A DNA stretch of 64,000 nt from Eutrigla gurnardus (lineage: Eukaryota; Chordata; Actinopteri; Perciformes; Triglidae), in assembly GCA_963514095.1 (NCBI GenBank), contig OY741270.1, positions 24,412,624 to 24,476,623 of the forward strand, in the 5' to 3' direction. Under the pieces are notes generated by a model that had not been told where the DNA came from, searched no databases, and worked only from the letters and a program-made list of their open reading frames with translations. A program made the position numbers and the translations under genes. How positions within the stretch are numbered: the stretch's first letter is position 1; each line of letters begins with the position of its first letter. Shown here in pieces: positions 54,063 through 63,866 of the stretch.

Positions 54063-56974
54063 CGATGTAAATGTGGGTCTTTCTTCTTAAAGTAGCAGCT
54101 TCTTGTTCTTATAGAGATCAATACAAACTGAGCTTAGAGAGGCGGAGCTCCACTCTCAGAGAAAGCAAAGGTATCCCTCGCTCTATCCGACGAATCTCAT
54201 TTTATTTTCATCTCATTTAATTTTTACAAACTCTTAGTGGCTTAGGTAACGTCAACATTTTATCTCTGTTTTGGTCTCCACCAACTCCTGAGAAAAACAT
54301 CTTGAACTTTAACTGACATCGCTAACGTTCCCATTTGGTTGGTTAATCTGACTTATTTTATTTCGCTTCATCTGAAAACTGACACCACGGCTTGTTGAGT
54401 AATAATTCCTGTGGGTTTTTTTATGTAAAAAAAGAAAAGAAATTGAGTAGTAAAGCTTTGTAAGAACACAATCCTCCCACATAGAGTCAGAAGGATTAAA
54501 TCTGGTCTCGGAGGCCCAGCGATATAATGCGTCACGGGGGTTCAGGGCTTTTATTTGTGAACGCTACACACACACAGATACACAAACACACACACACACG
54601 CCGCTCACAAAGCAAATTCAATCTCCCCTCAGAAACGCACAATCAATGGACACACTGATAAATACACACCTGACATTCCAATACATCCCCCTCCCGATCA
54701 ATACACGCTGCTAACCCCACCCGCCGCCTGCAGACGAGCCCCGTCGCCAACACTCATCGATCACTCCGATTGGAAGTGATCGCTGTTCGATGACGCCGGG
54801 CCTCGTTCTCTCCCTGGGCTCTGGCTCGCCCCTAGATCACAATCACACGGTGATATTTGACATTAATGCGATTATTTGTCTCCTCCTCCGTAGATCATGA
54901 TGGGCGAGGGCCTCATGTACTGCTTGCAGTCCAAACTGAAGACGTGTCCCAAGTCGGAGAGCAGCATCAACGCCGGCGGCTGCAGCTTCAACTCCTTCCT
55001 GCGCCGCACCGTGCGCTTCGTCGGTGCGTACGGACCGCCATGCTCTCTGGTGGGGAGGGTTGGAGGATGCACGGCCGTTGGTTGCTAGGGGACGTGGAGA
55101 TGGTTGCTAGGGGGCCGGTCTTTCAGATGGCTCATTAACTGCATGGTTTTGTCCAGCAGCACTATTCTCCCGTAGATGCTTGTTCTGTTGGTGATGAAGA
55201 GGCGTTTGATAAGAATGCTTTTATCACATGGAGTCAACCGGCCGTCGATACGGAGGGCGAGGCCTTCGAAGCTCAGAGTCTCCATTTGTTGTTCATTTAA
55301 CCACCAACGGTTTAACGTTGTAAGAACGCACCGCTGTCAACTTCGAGATGGAAATCGGTTTTGGCTCAGACAAATTGCTCCATTTAGCGGCTGAGCCCCT
55401 CCGCTTGACTCCACTTCTTTTAGAGAAGGGAAATAAGCTAATTACATGCTTTAAATGAAGGGTGACTTAAAAAGAAATGGGTGTGATATAACGTTCCACG
55501 GGAAACATCCGGAGGCACGCGTTGAGCTTTGAAGTGAAAAATTAATTCACCTTTGCCAAATGTTCACTGTCTGCAGGGAAAAAAAGCTCCGCGACTTAAC
55601 AAACCGGAGGCTCCTGGATCACTTTGGGTTGTTCTCTTTAAGTGAAGAAAGCATCTCTAGTTCATCCGTCAAGGCCGCCTCACCGTCTCTCCATCTTCTC
55701 CCTCAGGTGTTCACGTGTTCGGTCTCCTAGCAACAGCCCTGGTGACAGATGTCATCCAGTTAGCGACCGGTTACCACGCCCCGTTCTTCCTCACCGTCTG
55801 CCAGCCCAATTACACGGCTCCAGGAGTGTCATGTGACAACAACGCCTACATCACGCGGGACGTCTGCATGGGGAAGGACCAGTACGCCATCATGTCAGCC
55901 AGGTAGGACGCGCAGACGCACGGAGAGGATTACACTATTCAGTATTCATGTCATGTGACCTGTATTTTGGGTGTTTGCCGCTGGGGGTTCAAAATATATT
56001 TGAAATATTTAAATGAATATCACGTAGTGAAAGTCTGTTATGATCTTATAAAAACGAGGCGAGGAGTCATCACAACACATGTGTGTTTGAAGAGGATTAC
56101 AGGAGATTAAAATGAGTGAAATTATTTTCACGGTTGGGTTTTTGGAGTAAATCCTGATTAGTTTTTTAATGATTTGCCCCTGAAGTAAAGTTAACTGTTA
56201 ATTCTTACTGTTCCCAGCAGCGTCTCATGTGCAAACAAGCATAATACGTGCATACAGACGGAATAGATTACCACTAAATATAGTTTAGATTTCCCTGAAG
56301 CGGGAAACCCGATACACGACGGAACTTTTCCCAGTAGTACAACGGCGTGAACACTTCCTGGCTGCACCTGATTGGACGAACTCTTTCACTCGGGATTTAA
56401 AACCCAAACATGGCGGCTCGTTTGGAAACATTATCTCATATTACGGAAAAAAAAACAGTGTACTGAAATGGTATCTTTTGGAAAAGTGGTTGATTTAAAC
56501 CTCAGATTGGTCTTCAGAAGGATAGAACACACACACACACACACATACACACATACACACACACACACACACGTGGACGCAGATAAACACTCTTAAACAC
56601 ATGAAACCAGGTTTCTGATTCAGTTTCATGAACTCTAAATGAGCCCTGATGTTCCCACTGATGCCTCGTGGTGTTCTTTGTGTCTCTAATGCTCACATCC
56701 AAGGACGCACACTTCAATGGCGAACGCCACAATGTCATAGAAAAAGCAATCAGTCGGCGATAAACACACTCAGAACCCACGTTTGAAACATAAATCTTTG
56801 TCTCTCTGCCTTCACACCTAACTCTCGCCCCTTTTCTCCCCCCAGGAAAACATTTCCATCCCAGCATGCAACGCTCTCTGGCTTCGCTGCTGTCTATATC
56901 TCCGTAAGCACTTCTGTGTCTCCCTTGCCTCCTGTGATTTGTGTACATGGAGTGTGATGTCATCTCCTGCATGT

Positions 56975-57006
<32 letters not shown>

Positions 57007-58043
57007 CTCTGATGACTTTGGAATAGTTCACTCTGTTTTCTATTAAAGTCCTTGGCGGCGTTAGAGGTGCTAAATTCAGAGTATTAATATTGCAGCGGTG
57101 ACTCTTTGTAAAGATATAATAGTCATCCTGAGCAGAGATGTCATTGGCCCTCTGTGTGCGTTGTTATCCGACTTTCCTTACGTACCTGTTTAGCTGATTG
57201 CTAACCGCTCATTCTGCGCCCGTTCTGTGGTTAACGATGCTGACGCCGGTCCAACCGATGGCGTCTCCCGTGGAAGCGTAGCGTTCCGCCCATTTCCGCT
57301 GTTCACGCCATTAGCACCGTTAGCTGCTATCCGCCGGCTCAGCCGTCACTAGATATGTAAATCTGGAAGTGAGCACCTTTTTTTTTTTTATTTATCATGT
57401 TCTTGCATGGCGTTTCTTCATCCTTACAGCTGTTATCTGCGTTCAGGAAAACAAGCCGTAACTACGAGTTCTCGGCGAACGTTGCCGCCGGCGACCATAA
57501 GATTAAACTCCTGCGTAGCGGAGGAATGAAATCACTGTCACTTCATACATAAATCACAATTACATTATGGTGTTTACTCACCGAGGGTGAGGTCAGGATT
57601 TCAGGCTGCGCTGCCTTCAGGCCGAACACTCATCCCAACCTCACGGAGGGAAGACGACGCACAGGAAGTGTGTTTTTAAGGTTACATCCCCATTCATATC
57701 GATGGTAGCGTTTCGCTGTTCTGGAGTCTGCTCTAGATGTGTGTGAACTGTACAGCAAAGTAGGTAGACACACACACCCACACACACACACACACTCACA
57801 CACCCCTCCACCAATGGCTATGAGCTACTGGTCGTATCACTGCTGCCTCGCTGAGCCCAGACTGCTCATTAAAGCTCAGCAGACCGGTTTGTGATGAGAG
57901 ACAAAAGGCAGGAGAGGAGGAGGGAAGCAGCTGCTGCCATTGCTACGGTTACGCAATGTTGTCTCGTCTCCGCAAAGTTACGAAGCAACCCGTCAACTCT
58001 GCTGTCCGTTTCCTTCCGTGTGGTTCCACACTGCCCACCACAC

Positions 58044-58100
<57 letters not shown>

Positions 58101-61100
58101 TAGATATACTGCTTCCAGTCTTTATGCTAAGCTAAGCTAACAGGTTTAGTTAGATGGATCTTTATTGTCATTGCTTGTCATACAACGAAACTTTGTTCGG
58201 AGCATCTCTGGTCTCTAGTTAGCAGCTAGAAAAAAATATCAATATAATAATGTAAAGAATATATTGATGTATTTTAATATTTTGGAAGAATAAAAAGTTT
58301 GGGTTGAAATAATTGTTGAAGATCTCTGCTCTAAACTGTTCTCTCTGCAGATGTACTTCAACGCCAGCATCAGCAGCACCACCAAGCTGCTGAAGCCGCT
58401 GCTGGTGTTCGCCTTCTGCATGGCGGCGGGCCTCGCCGGCCTCACGCAGATCACGCAGCACCGCAGCCACCCCATCGACGTGTACGTGGGCTACCTGATC
58501 GGAGCCGGCATCGGGGTCTACCTGGTCAGTCACACAACACACCATATGTTAAAGGGTCTACGTTTACATTGCTGCTTTTTATTTGAATCAGCTTTTTTTT
58601 CTGATTTAGCGTGTTTGTTGGTGTTGCGGATCCGTTCTGTCCCCCCGGGGGAGAAGCTCACATTCAATGACCGAATACACATAAATAGATTTAGTTTAGT
58701 TGTTCTCGCTGTGACTGAATCGTCCCGTCTCTCACAGCATGTGAACAAACGCTCCTTCTTCTTCTTGTTAATCACATCTCCCTCCCCGTGTGGATCCCAT
58801 ACTTTTCTCTCCTAGAGGTTTTTTTTTTTGGCAAGTACTAAATATAGCCTTTTCTATTACGGAGGGAAGGGAGAGAGAATGAATAATCCCATCAGAATTC
58901 TCTGGAACAATTTCACACTTCATTTTAAGAAAACTTGTCGTTGCCATTCTCCACGCTCCCCTCCTCCTCCTCCTCCTCCTCCTCCTCCTCCTCCTCCTCT
59001 CTCCCGTCTCTCACGTTTCCTCCCGTCCTGAAAGGAGGAGTCTCAGAGCGAGGGAATCTGACCTCACATTAAACGGCAGGATGATGGAGGAATGTCCATT
59101 CATGCGTTCTCACCCCACTGATAGGAATATGCAGTTTTCCTCCCAGAGATTAAAGGAAACACATTTTCATGCTTCAGTGTGTATCGGTGCTTCTATCTCA
59201 TGTCTCATGTGTCCCCCCCCCCCCCCCCTGTCAGGCTGTGTTTGCAGTGGGAAGCTTCAAAGCGTCGGACGAGGACGCTCCTGCTCTCCAGAGGCTGACC
59301 CCGGCTCAGCAGAAGGACGGCCTGAGGGTGCTGACCCAGCGGGGTCACGACTCCCTGTACAGGAAGACGCCCCGGGTGTCCGAGAGCAGGGAGGAACTGG
59401 GGGCGGGGCTTGGGTCCGGCGCTCGCAGTAAGGTGAGGCGGGAGAAGGCGTCGCTGGCCTCCCTGAAACGGGCGAGTGCCGACGTGGAGCTCCTGGCCAC
59501 CCGGGGCCCCATGGGCAAGGAGACCATGGTGACGTTCAGCAACACTCTGCCCCGCGTCGCCAACGGCAACAGCCCCATCTCCCCCTCGGACGAGCTGCCC
59601 ACCACGCAGCGCCACATGACCTTCCACGTGCCCTTCGACCCCCAGAGGTCTCGGCAGCTGGTGTCCGAGTGGAAGCAGCGTTCGGTGGAGCTCCGCAGCC
59701 AGAGCTCTCGAGACGAGGAGGAGGAGGAGGAGGAGGGCATGGAGGGAGGGGATGACGGAGGCGAAGGAGACCAGGAGATGCCGTCCTCTCTTTACCCCAC
59801 GGTGCAAGCCAACAAGGGCGTCGCCACGCCGACCCCAGCCAGGATGGCGGTGGCCCCCCCGCTCGTCCACATCCCCGAGGAGGCGTCCCGGCCGCCGCCC
59901 GTCTCCCCCAAGAGCGCCAAGACCCGCGCCAAGTGGCTGTCGCTCACCGAGGGGGGAGGGGTGAAGGAGCCGGGGCCGGGGCCCATCGCCGTCTCGACCC
60001 CCCGCGTGCCCAACCAGCCGCCCAATCAGCAGCGAGTCACTCAGGTGAGGAAGCAACGCCTGGCAATCATTACATTATTATATTATATTATTAACAGGAA
60101 ATGAGATTTAATAGCTGCCAAGCACTGTGTGTGACTCTCCTGATGATTTATTTAGTTGGTAAAATCTAAAAAAAAAAACGGAACACGGGGGGAGGAGGCC
60201 ATTTTCACTGATTACTCTCCAATAGAAAACACTCCCACTAGGAGTCCAACTCTTATTACAGTTTGAGTGAAATGACTTTGAGGGATATTGAATATTATTA
60301 CCGTTCACCTGAGTGTTAAGCTGTTATGTAAATACAAGTATCTCATTTCTGAAGCAGCTGCTTGACTTCATTGGGTAGAAAGCAGTGGGTGATGTCTATC
60401 TTCTACTGTCCTCCAGGTGATAGCCATGTCCAAGCCACAGGGTCACGGGATCACCTCGTCCGCTAAGACGTCGGAGGGCGGCTCCTCCTCCGGCGGCGGC
60501 TCCAACTGCTCCGAGTCGCCCTATTACCGCATCCCGTCGGACCGGGACAGCTGCACCGGCAGCAACCCGGGCAGCATCGCCGGCAGCGGCAGCATCGTCA
60601 CCATCGACGCCCACGCCCCCCACCACCCGGTGGTGCGCGTGTCCGCCGCCAACGGCAAGCCGTGGGAGTGGAGGAACACCATCAGCGGCAACATGATGGC
60701 GGCGGAGGCGGCGGCGGACAAGCACCGCGTGTCGCTGCAGCGGCAGGACAACGTCTACCGGGACTACCGGACGCTGCCGGTGAAGACGGACTCGCTGGGC
60801 TCCTCCTCGGCCAGCGGCGAAGGAGGGATGGAGCTGCCTCCCCCGCCCCTCCCCACCTCCTCCTCCCCTCTGCCGCATCCCCACCACCTGTTTTCATCCT
60901 CCCTGCCGCCACCGCCCCCGCCTCACTCCTCCACCTCCCCCTTGCTTCCCCCGCCTCACCCGAGCTCCTCTCCACTGCCTCCTCCTCTCCCTCACCCCGC
61001 CTCCTCTCACATGCCTCCCCCTCCTCACCTGTCCTCTCAGATGTCCCCACCACCCCTTCCCTCTTCCTCCCAAATGCCCCCGCCTCCTCACCCGTCCTCT

Positions 61101-61319
61101 TGTCAAATGCCCCCGCCTCCTCACCCATCTTCCTCCCCTTTGCCGCCTCACCCGTCCTGCTCCGCCATGCTCCCCCCTCCCCCCCATCCCGACCTCCTGA
61201 TGGAGGCCCACAGCCAGGTGCTGTCCCGCTCCTCCACCCTCCCCCGCCGGCCCTCCGCCCGCAGCCACGCCGAGCAGGAGCACTACTACAAGGCCATGCA
61301 GAACGAGAGGATGTTATAG
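53409..61319 (+). CDS. PLPPR3: PLPPR3, phospholipid phosphatase-related protein 3 (PRG-2)
   Basis: Eight coding exons (53409-53489, 53832-54017, 54894-55023, 55707-55902, 56846-56903, 58351-58524, 59235-60044, 60417-61319) join in phase into 845 residues. A six-helix PAP2/LPP-like membrane core (about 1-275) is followed by a long cytoplasmic tail with an acidic run, VHIPEE, VIAMSK, IDAHAPHHPVV and a fish-type Pro/His/Ser-rich end. KDSMTLLPCFYFVE, INAGGCSFNSFLRRTVRFVG and SLYPTVQA identify PLPPR3 rather than PLPPR1, 4 or 5. The C2 motif reads PSQHA rather than PSGH and the C3 Ser-Arg pair reads Thr-Gln, so ordinary lipid phosphatase activity is not expected, as known for the PRG family. Family members act at neuronal membranes in axon growth and branching. 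Confidence 0.95.
53465..53644 (+). repeat. PLPPR3: 45-bp x4 tandem repeat spanning the PLPPR3 exon 2 donor
   Basis: Copies start at 53465, 53510, 53555 and 53600. Each holds 25 bases of exon end (GCTGCCGTGCTTTTATTTTG then TAGAG) and 20 bases of intron (GTATGTGTACAGATGGGTTG). Confidence 0.97.
53698..53733 (+). repeat. 12-bp x3 repeat
   Basis: TCTGACCTCTAG three times in PLPPR3 intron 2; each unit contains a branch-point-like CTGAC. Confidence 0.95.
53799..53828 (+). repeat. PLPPR3: (TG)15 at the PLPPR3 exon 3 acceptor
   Basis: Runs directly into the TAG acceptor; it stands where the pyrimidine tract should be. Confidence 0.97.
53832..54017 (+). CDS. PLPPR3: PLPPR3 exon 3: first membrane helices
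   Basis: Acceptor is (TG)15-TAG directly; donor is GCGTCG|GTAAGT. 62 codons, phase 0 at both ends, so it could be skipped without a frameshift. Encodes LPIVLSSLVSLYFLELTDVL, RDLSMPYVETGDELIPLL and MLLSLAFAGPAAS: membrane helix 1, the extracellular loop and most of helix 2. Confidence 0.95.
54018..54893 (+). other. PLPPR3: PLPPR3 intron 3
   Basis: 876 bases; begins with a (CA)17 run, then unique DNA and short CA tracts near 54568-54600. Confidence 0.85.
54028..54061 (+). repeat. PLPPR3: (CA)17 after the PLPPR3 exon 3 donor
   Basis: Begins 11 bases after the exon end; complementary to the TG run before the same exon. Confidence 0.97.
54894..55023 (+). CDS. PLPPR3: PLPPR3 exon 4
   Basis: Acceptor TCTCCTCCTCCGTAG, donor TTCGTCG|GTGCGT, phase 0 to 1. 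Encodes IMMGEGLMYCLQSKLK, then SSINAGGCSFNSFLRRTVRF. The SINAGGC.FNSFLRRTVRF block is diagnostic for the PLPPR family. Confidence 0.95.
55024..55706 (+). other. PLPPR3: PLPPR3 intron 4
   Basis: 683 bases of unique DNA; a short GGTTGCTAGGGG duplication near 55079-55115. Nothing else seen. Confidence 0.85.
55707..55902 (+). CDS. PLPPR3: PLPPR3 exon 5
   Basis: Acceptor CTTCTCCCTCAG, donor GCCAG|GTAGGA, phase 1 to 2. Encodes VHVFGLLATALVTDVIQLAT, PFFLTVCQPNYTAPGVSCDN and the segment to IMSA. Carries membrane helix 3, an NYT glycosylation sequon and two loop cysteines typical of the family. Confidence 0.95.
55903..56845 (+). other. PLPPR3: PLPPR3 intron 5
   Basis: 943 bases, with one interrupted CA run at 56529-56571. 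No coding signal. Confidence 0.85.
56846..56903 (+). CDS. PLPPR3: PLPPR3 exon 6: degenerate C2 motif
   Basis: Acceptor TTCTCCCCCCAG, donor ATCTCC|GTAAGC; 58 bases, phase 2 to 0. Encodes RKTFPSQHATLSGFAAVYIS. In active lipid phosphate phosphatases this region reads PSGH; here PSQHA keeps the His but not the Gly. Confidence 0.94.
58047..58100 (+). repeat. (TA)n microsatellite
   Basis: TA run of about 54 bases in PLPPR3 intron 6. Confidence 0.95.
58120..58205 (+). mobile_element. TE-like remnant in PLPPR3 intron 6
   Basis: GCTAAGCTAAGCTAA followed by GATCTTTATTGTCATTGC and ACAACGAAACTTTGTTCGG resembles tails of common teleost repeats. Weak call. Confidence 0.35.
58351..58524 (+). CDS. PLPPR3: PLPPR3 exon 7: last membrane helices, degenerate C3 motif
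   Basis: Acceptor TTCTCTCTGCAG, donor TACCTG|GTCAGT, 58 codons, phase 0. Encodes MYFNASISSTTKLLKPLLVF, TQITQHRSHPIDVYVGYLIG and GAGIGVYL. The C3 catalytic His...Asp pair (HPID) is present, but the Ser-Arg that helps hold phosphate is Thr-Gln. Confidence 0.95.
58525..59234 (+). other. PLPPR3: PLPPR3 intron 7
   Basis: 710 bases with a CTC run (58961-58999) and the 16-C acceptor tract at its end. Confidence 0.85.
58961..58999 (+). repeat. (CTC)n microsatellite
   Basis: Pure CTC triplet run in PLPPR3 intron 7. Confidence 0.95.
59235..60044 (+). CDS. PLPPR3: PLPPR3 exon 8: cytoplasmic tail, first half
   Basis: The acceptor follows a run of 16 C (CCCCTGTCAG); donor CACTCAG|GTGAGG; 270 codons. 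The product begins AVFAVGSFKASDEDA and contains LTQRGHDSLYRK, SLASLKRASADVELLA, GPMGKETMVTFSNTLPR, an acidic Glu run (residues about 436-443), SSLYPTVQA and PPLVHIPEEA. These blocks match the PLPPR3 cytoplasmic tail. Predicted disordered and rich in Ser/Thr phosphorylation-type sites. Confidence 0.94.
60045..60416 (+). other. PLPPR3: PLPPR3 intron 8
   Basis: 372 bases of AT-rich DNA. If retained, the reading frame ends within 60 bases (TGA at 60102), removing the Pro-rich C-terminus. Confidence 0.85.
60417..61319 (+). CDS. PLPPR3: PLPPR3 exon 9: C-terminal tail and stop
   Basis: Acceptor CTACTGTCCTCCAG before GTG ATA GCC; stop TAG at 61317-61319. Encodes VIAMSKPQGHGITSS, SPYYRIPSDRDSCTGSNPG, SIVTIDAHAPHHPVV and KPWEW, all PLPPR3-like. 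Then comes a Pro/His/Ser/Met-rich region (residues about 685-806) of imperfect 10-13-residue repeats, and the end HAEQEHYYKAMQNERML. The Pro-rich block explains much of the excess over the roughly 718-residue human protein. Confidence 0.94.
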   Translation: MIAMSKPQGHGITSSAKTSEGGSSSGGGSNCSESPYYRIPSDRDSCTGSNPGSIAGSGSIVTIDAHAPHHPVVRVSAANGKPWEWRNTISGNMMAAEAAADKHRVSLQRQDNVYRDYRTLPVKTDSLGSSSASGEGGMELPPPPLPTSSSPLPHPHHLFSSSLPPPPPPHSSTSPLLPPPHPSSSPLPPPLPHPASSHMPPPPHLSSQMSPPPLPSSSQMPPPPHPSSCQMPPPPHPSSSPLPPHPSCSAMLPPPPHPDLLMEAHSQVLSRSSTLPRRPSARSHAEQEHYYKAMQNERML

Positions 61320-61425
61320 TTGCCACGGCGATGGTGGGACTTCCAGGAGACTCCGCTGAAAGAGACGTGAAACAAAGTAGAGGATAGAGATTTTATGACT
61401 TTTCAAAATTATAAAAAAATTAATT

Positions 61426-61431
61426 AATAAA
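61426..61431 (+). terminator. PLPPR3: Proximal polyadenylation signal candidate, PLPPR3
   Basis: AATAAA 107 bases after the stop codon in an A/T-rich stretch. Use of this site would exclude the 19-bp minisatellite from the mRNA. Confidence 0.4.
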
Positions 61432-62113
61432 AAGGTTAGAGACTTTGAGACCAGAACAGCAGCTTCAGTCCAACCTGCTGGAAAGAGAAGAGGTGGGGGG
61501 GGGGAGGTCTGGCACCACTCAGCAGGGATCTCATTTACTCGCTGCTTTCACACTTTGCCCACAGCGCCGGCTCCACGGGTCTGACTGGGACAAGAAGAAA
61601 GGCCGAGTCAAAGAGAGCAGCATTAAAAACGCTCGTTCATCCTCCCTGTTTCTCTCAGACGTGCTGGGAGGAGAGAGGCTGCAGCTCAAAGAGAGATATC
61701 ACAGCGAACGCCTGGGATTTGCTAAATCAAGTTTCCCTTGAGAGGCGGGATAAGACTTGAGAAAACAACTACAGGCAGTGTCTGCTTAAACCAACGCAGC
61801 TGTTTGAGATGAGAGAGGGTTGGAAAAGCTGTGAATGCAGTAATGTGAAGTCCAACACAGGTACACAGTATTAGCCACAAACCTACAAATGTGTGATCTT
61901 TTTTTTAGCCCCATCTGAATACACAAACGCCAAATCTGTCGGTATGCACCAGACAGAGCCGGCTTAGGAGGCGCCGGCTTCTGTTTGGGGTGTGAGGAGG
62001 AGGAGGAGGAAGAGGAGGAAGAGGAGGATCACGCACAGTTGGACGGATTACTGTTGTAAACATGAGAGGAGAATACGAAGGCGGCCGGGGACCGAGCAGC
62101 ACGGAGGGCCAGG

Positions 62114-62896
62114 CTGCCGGTCTGACGGTAACCTGCCGGTCTGACGGAAACCTGCCGGTCTGACGGAAACCTGCTGGTCTGACGGTAACCTGCCAGTCTG
62201 ACGGTAACCTGCCAGTCTGACGGTAACCTGCCAGTCTGACGGAAACCTGCCGGTCTGACAGTAACCCGCCGGTCTGACGGAAACATGCCGGTCTGACGGT
62301 AACCTGCCAGTCTGACGGAAACCTGCCAGTCTGACGGTAACCTGCCAGTCTGTCGGAAACCCGCCGGTCTGACAGTGACCCGCCGGTCTGACAGTAACCC
62401 GCCGGTCTGACGGAAACATGCCGGTCTGACGGTAACCTGCCAGTCTGACGGAAACCTGCCAGTCTGACGGTAACCTGCCGGTCTGACGGTAACCTGCCGG
62501 TCTGACGGTAACCTGCCGGTCTGTCGGAAACCTGCCAGTCTGACGGAAACCTGCCGGTCTGTCGGAAACCTGCTGGTCTGACGGTAACCTGCCGGTCTGA
62601 CGGTAACCTGCCAGTCTGACGGAAACCCGCCGGTCTGACAGTAACCTGCCGGTCTGACGGTAACCTGCCGGTCTGTCGGAAACCTGCCAGTCTGACGGTA
62701 ACCTGCCGGTCTGTAGGAAACCTGCCGGTCTGACGGTAAACTGCCGGTCTGTCGTAACCTGCCGGTCTGTAGGAATCCTGCCGATCTGTAGGAAACCTGC
62801 CAGTCTGACGGAAACCTGCCAGTCTGACGGAAACCTGCCGGTCTGTCTGAAACCTGCCGATCTGTAGGAAACCTGCCGGTCTGTTGGAAACCTGCC
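62114..62896 (+). repeat. 19-bp minisatellite, about 41 copies
   Basis: Unit CTGCCGGTCTGACGGTAAC with variants CCAGTCTG, GACGGAAAC and CTGTCGG/CTGTAGG. Variants with CTGT(A/C/T)GG gather towards the 3' end. The 19-bp period without stops produces a long spurious minus-strand ORF. Confidence 0.95.
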
Positions 62897-63860
62897 GACG
62901 AGCCCCGAAGCAGCTGAGGAGATTAACGTTAAAACGCACTCTTTCCCTTTTTGCATTTGTTAAATCCCAACCGGGGACGCGAGTGTCGCCCAGCGAAGAG
63001 AGCAGCCGGCCGTCGCCGGGGGCAACGCGGTACAACTAAACACTTCACACGGTGTTCATCAGGCTTTATTGATGATGATGCATTTATCCTTTATAGATCA
63101 GTAAATATCTGTTCAGCGTGTTTTTTTATTTTTCAGGTAAAGCTCTACAGGACGGCTTAACAATGTTTACAATCATCCATCATTACATCCATGTATCAGG
63201 GGTCACGAGAGGTCATCATCCTTTAGGCCTTATTAGAAAGTGATCCCACCAATCAGCTTGTTCGCTTGCTGCGTTGAGCATGTGCTGAGGAAGACCATGC
63301 CATGCAGTCAAAAGGTCCAGAAGAAGTGACCCTTCCCACAGTAGACCATGAATCCATCTAGTTATTCCACATTTTAGATGAAAAGTATTCCAGACTAACG
63401 TAGGATGGATCAGATGATGAACTGGATCAGCGTGAGAGGAAGTGTGTGTATTCATGCTGCGTTGTATAAAGTCCTTATTATTATCACTTTGTTTTCTAAC
63501 TATGAAGAAGATGAGAACCCGCTTTGCTTTGAGCCGGGACCCGGATCGCACTGAGACCTGGTCTCTGGTTTCTGTGAAGTGGCGCTGGGAGGAGGAGTGT
63601 TTGTAGAGGAGCTCCGGTAGATGATGATGTCGTCGGTTTGTGCTGCATGTGTGTACGAGCGTGTTTTCTTTTATTCTGTGCCGTTACAGACGTGCTGCAC
63701 TTCTCAGTGCTGGTGATTATCGTACCCCCCCCCCCCCTCCAGTTTTAACTGTAAAGAAATACTTGATATGACCTTAATATTATTAATATTACTCCGCAGG
63801 CCTCTTTTATGGGCTCATGTTTTCTATCTGTGGTGATGTGTAGCATTAATAACTCCATTG

Positions 63861-63866
63861 AATAAA
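63861..63866 (+). terminator. PLPPR3: Distal polyadenylation signal candidate, PLPPR3
   Basis: AATAAA followed by a genomic A run and a TG/T-rich stretch (GTGTCGTGTTGCTTGTTGG) at 63892-63910, the usual arrangement of signal and downstream element. It would give a 3' UTR of about 2.5 kb. Confidence 0.45.

Larger units (their letters stand above)
56904..58350 (+). other. PLPPR3: PLPPR3 intron 6
   Basis: 1.45 kb: TG run (56973-57006), CA run (57768-57795), TA run (58047-58100) and a TE-like remnant (about 58120-58205) shortly before exon 7. Confidence 0.85.

Noticed and set aside
59205..60056. Minus-strand ORF of 283 residues opposite PLPPR3 exon 8
   Set aside because: Shadow of the GC-rich exon; no recognisable domain.
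61905..63035. Minus-strand ORF of 376 residues rich in RQTGRLPSD
   Set aside because: Translation of the 19-bp minisatellite, open in more than one frame for the same reason; it overlaps the presumed PLPPR3 3' UTR.
63216..63551. Minus-strand ORF of 111 residues after PLPPR3
   Set aside because: No recognisable family, no splice or start context, and it overlaps the presumed 3' UTR.
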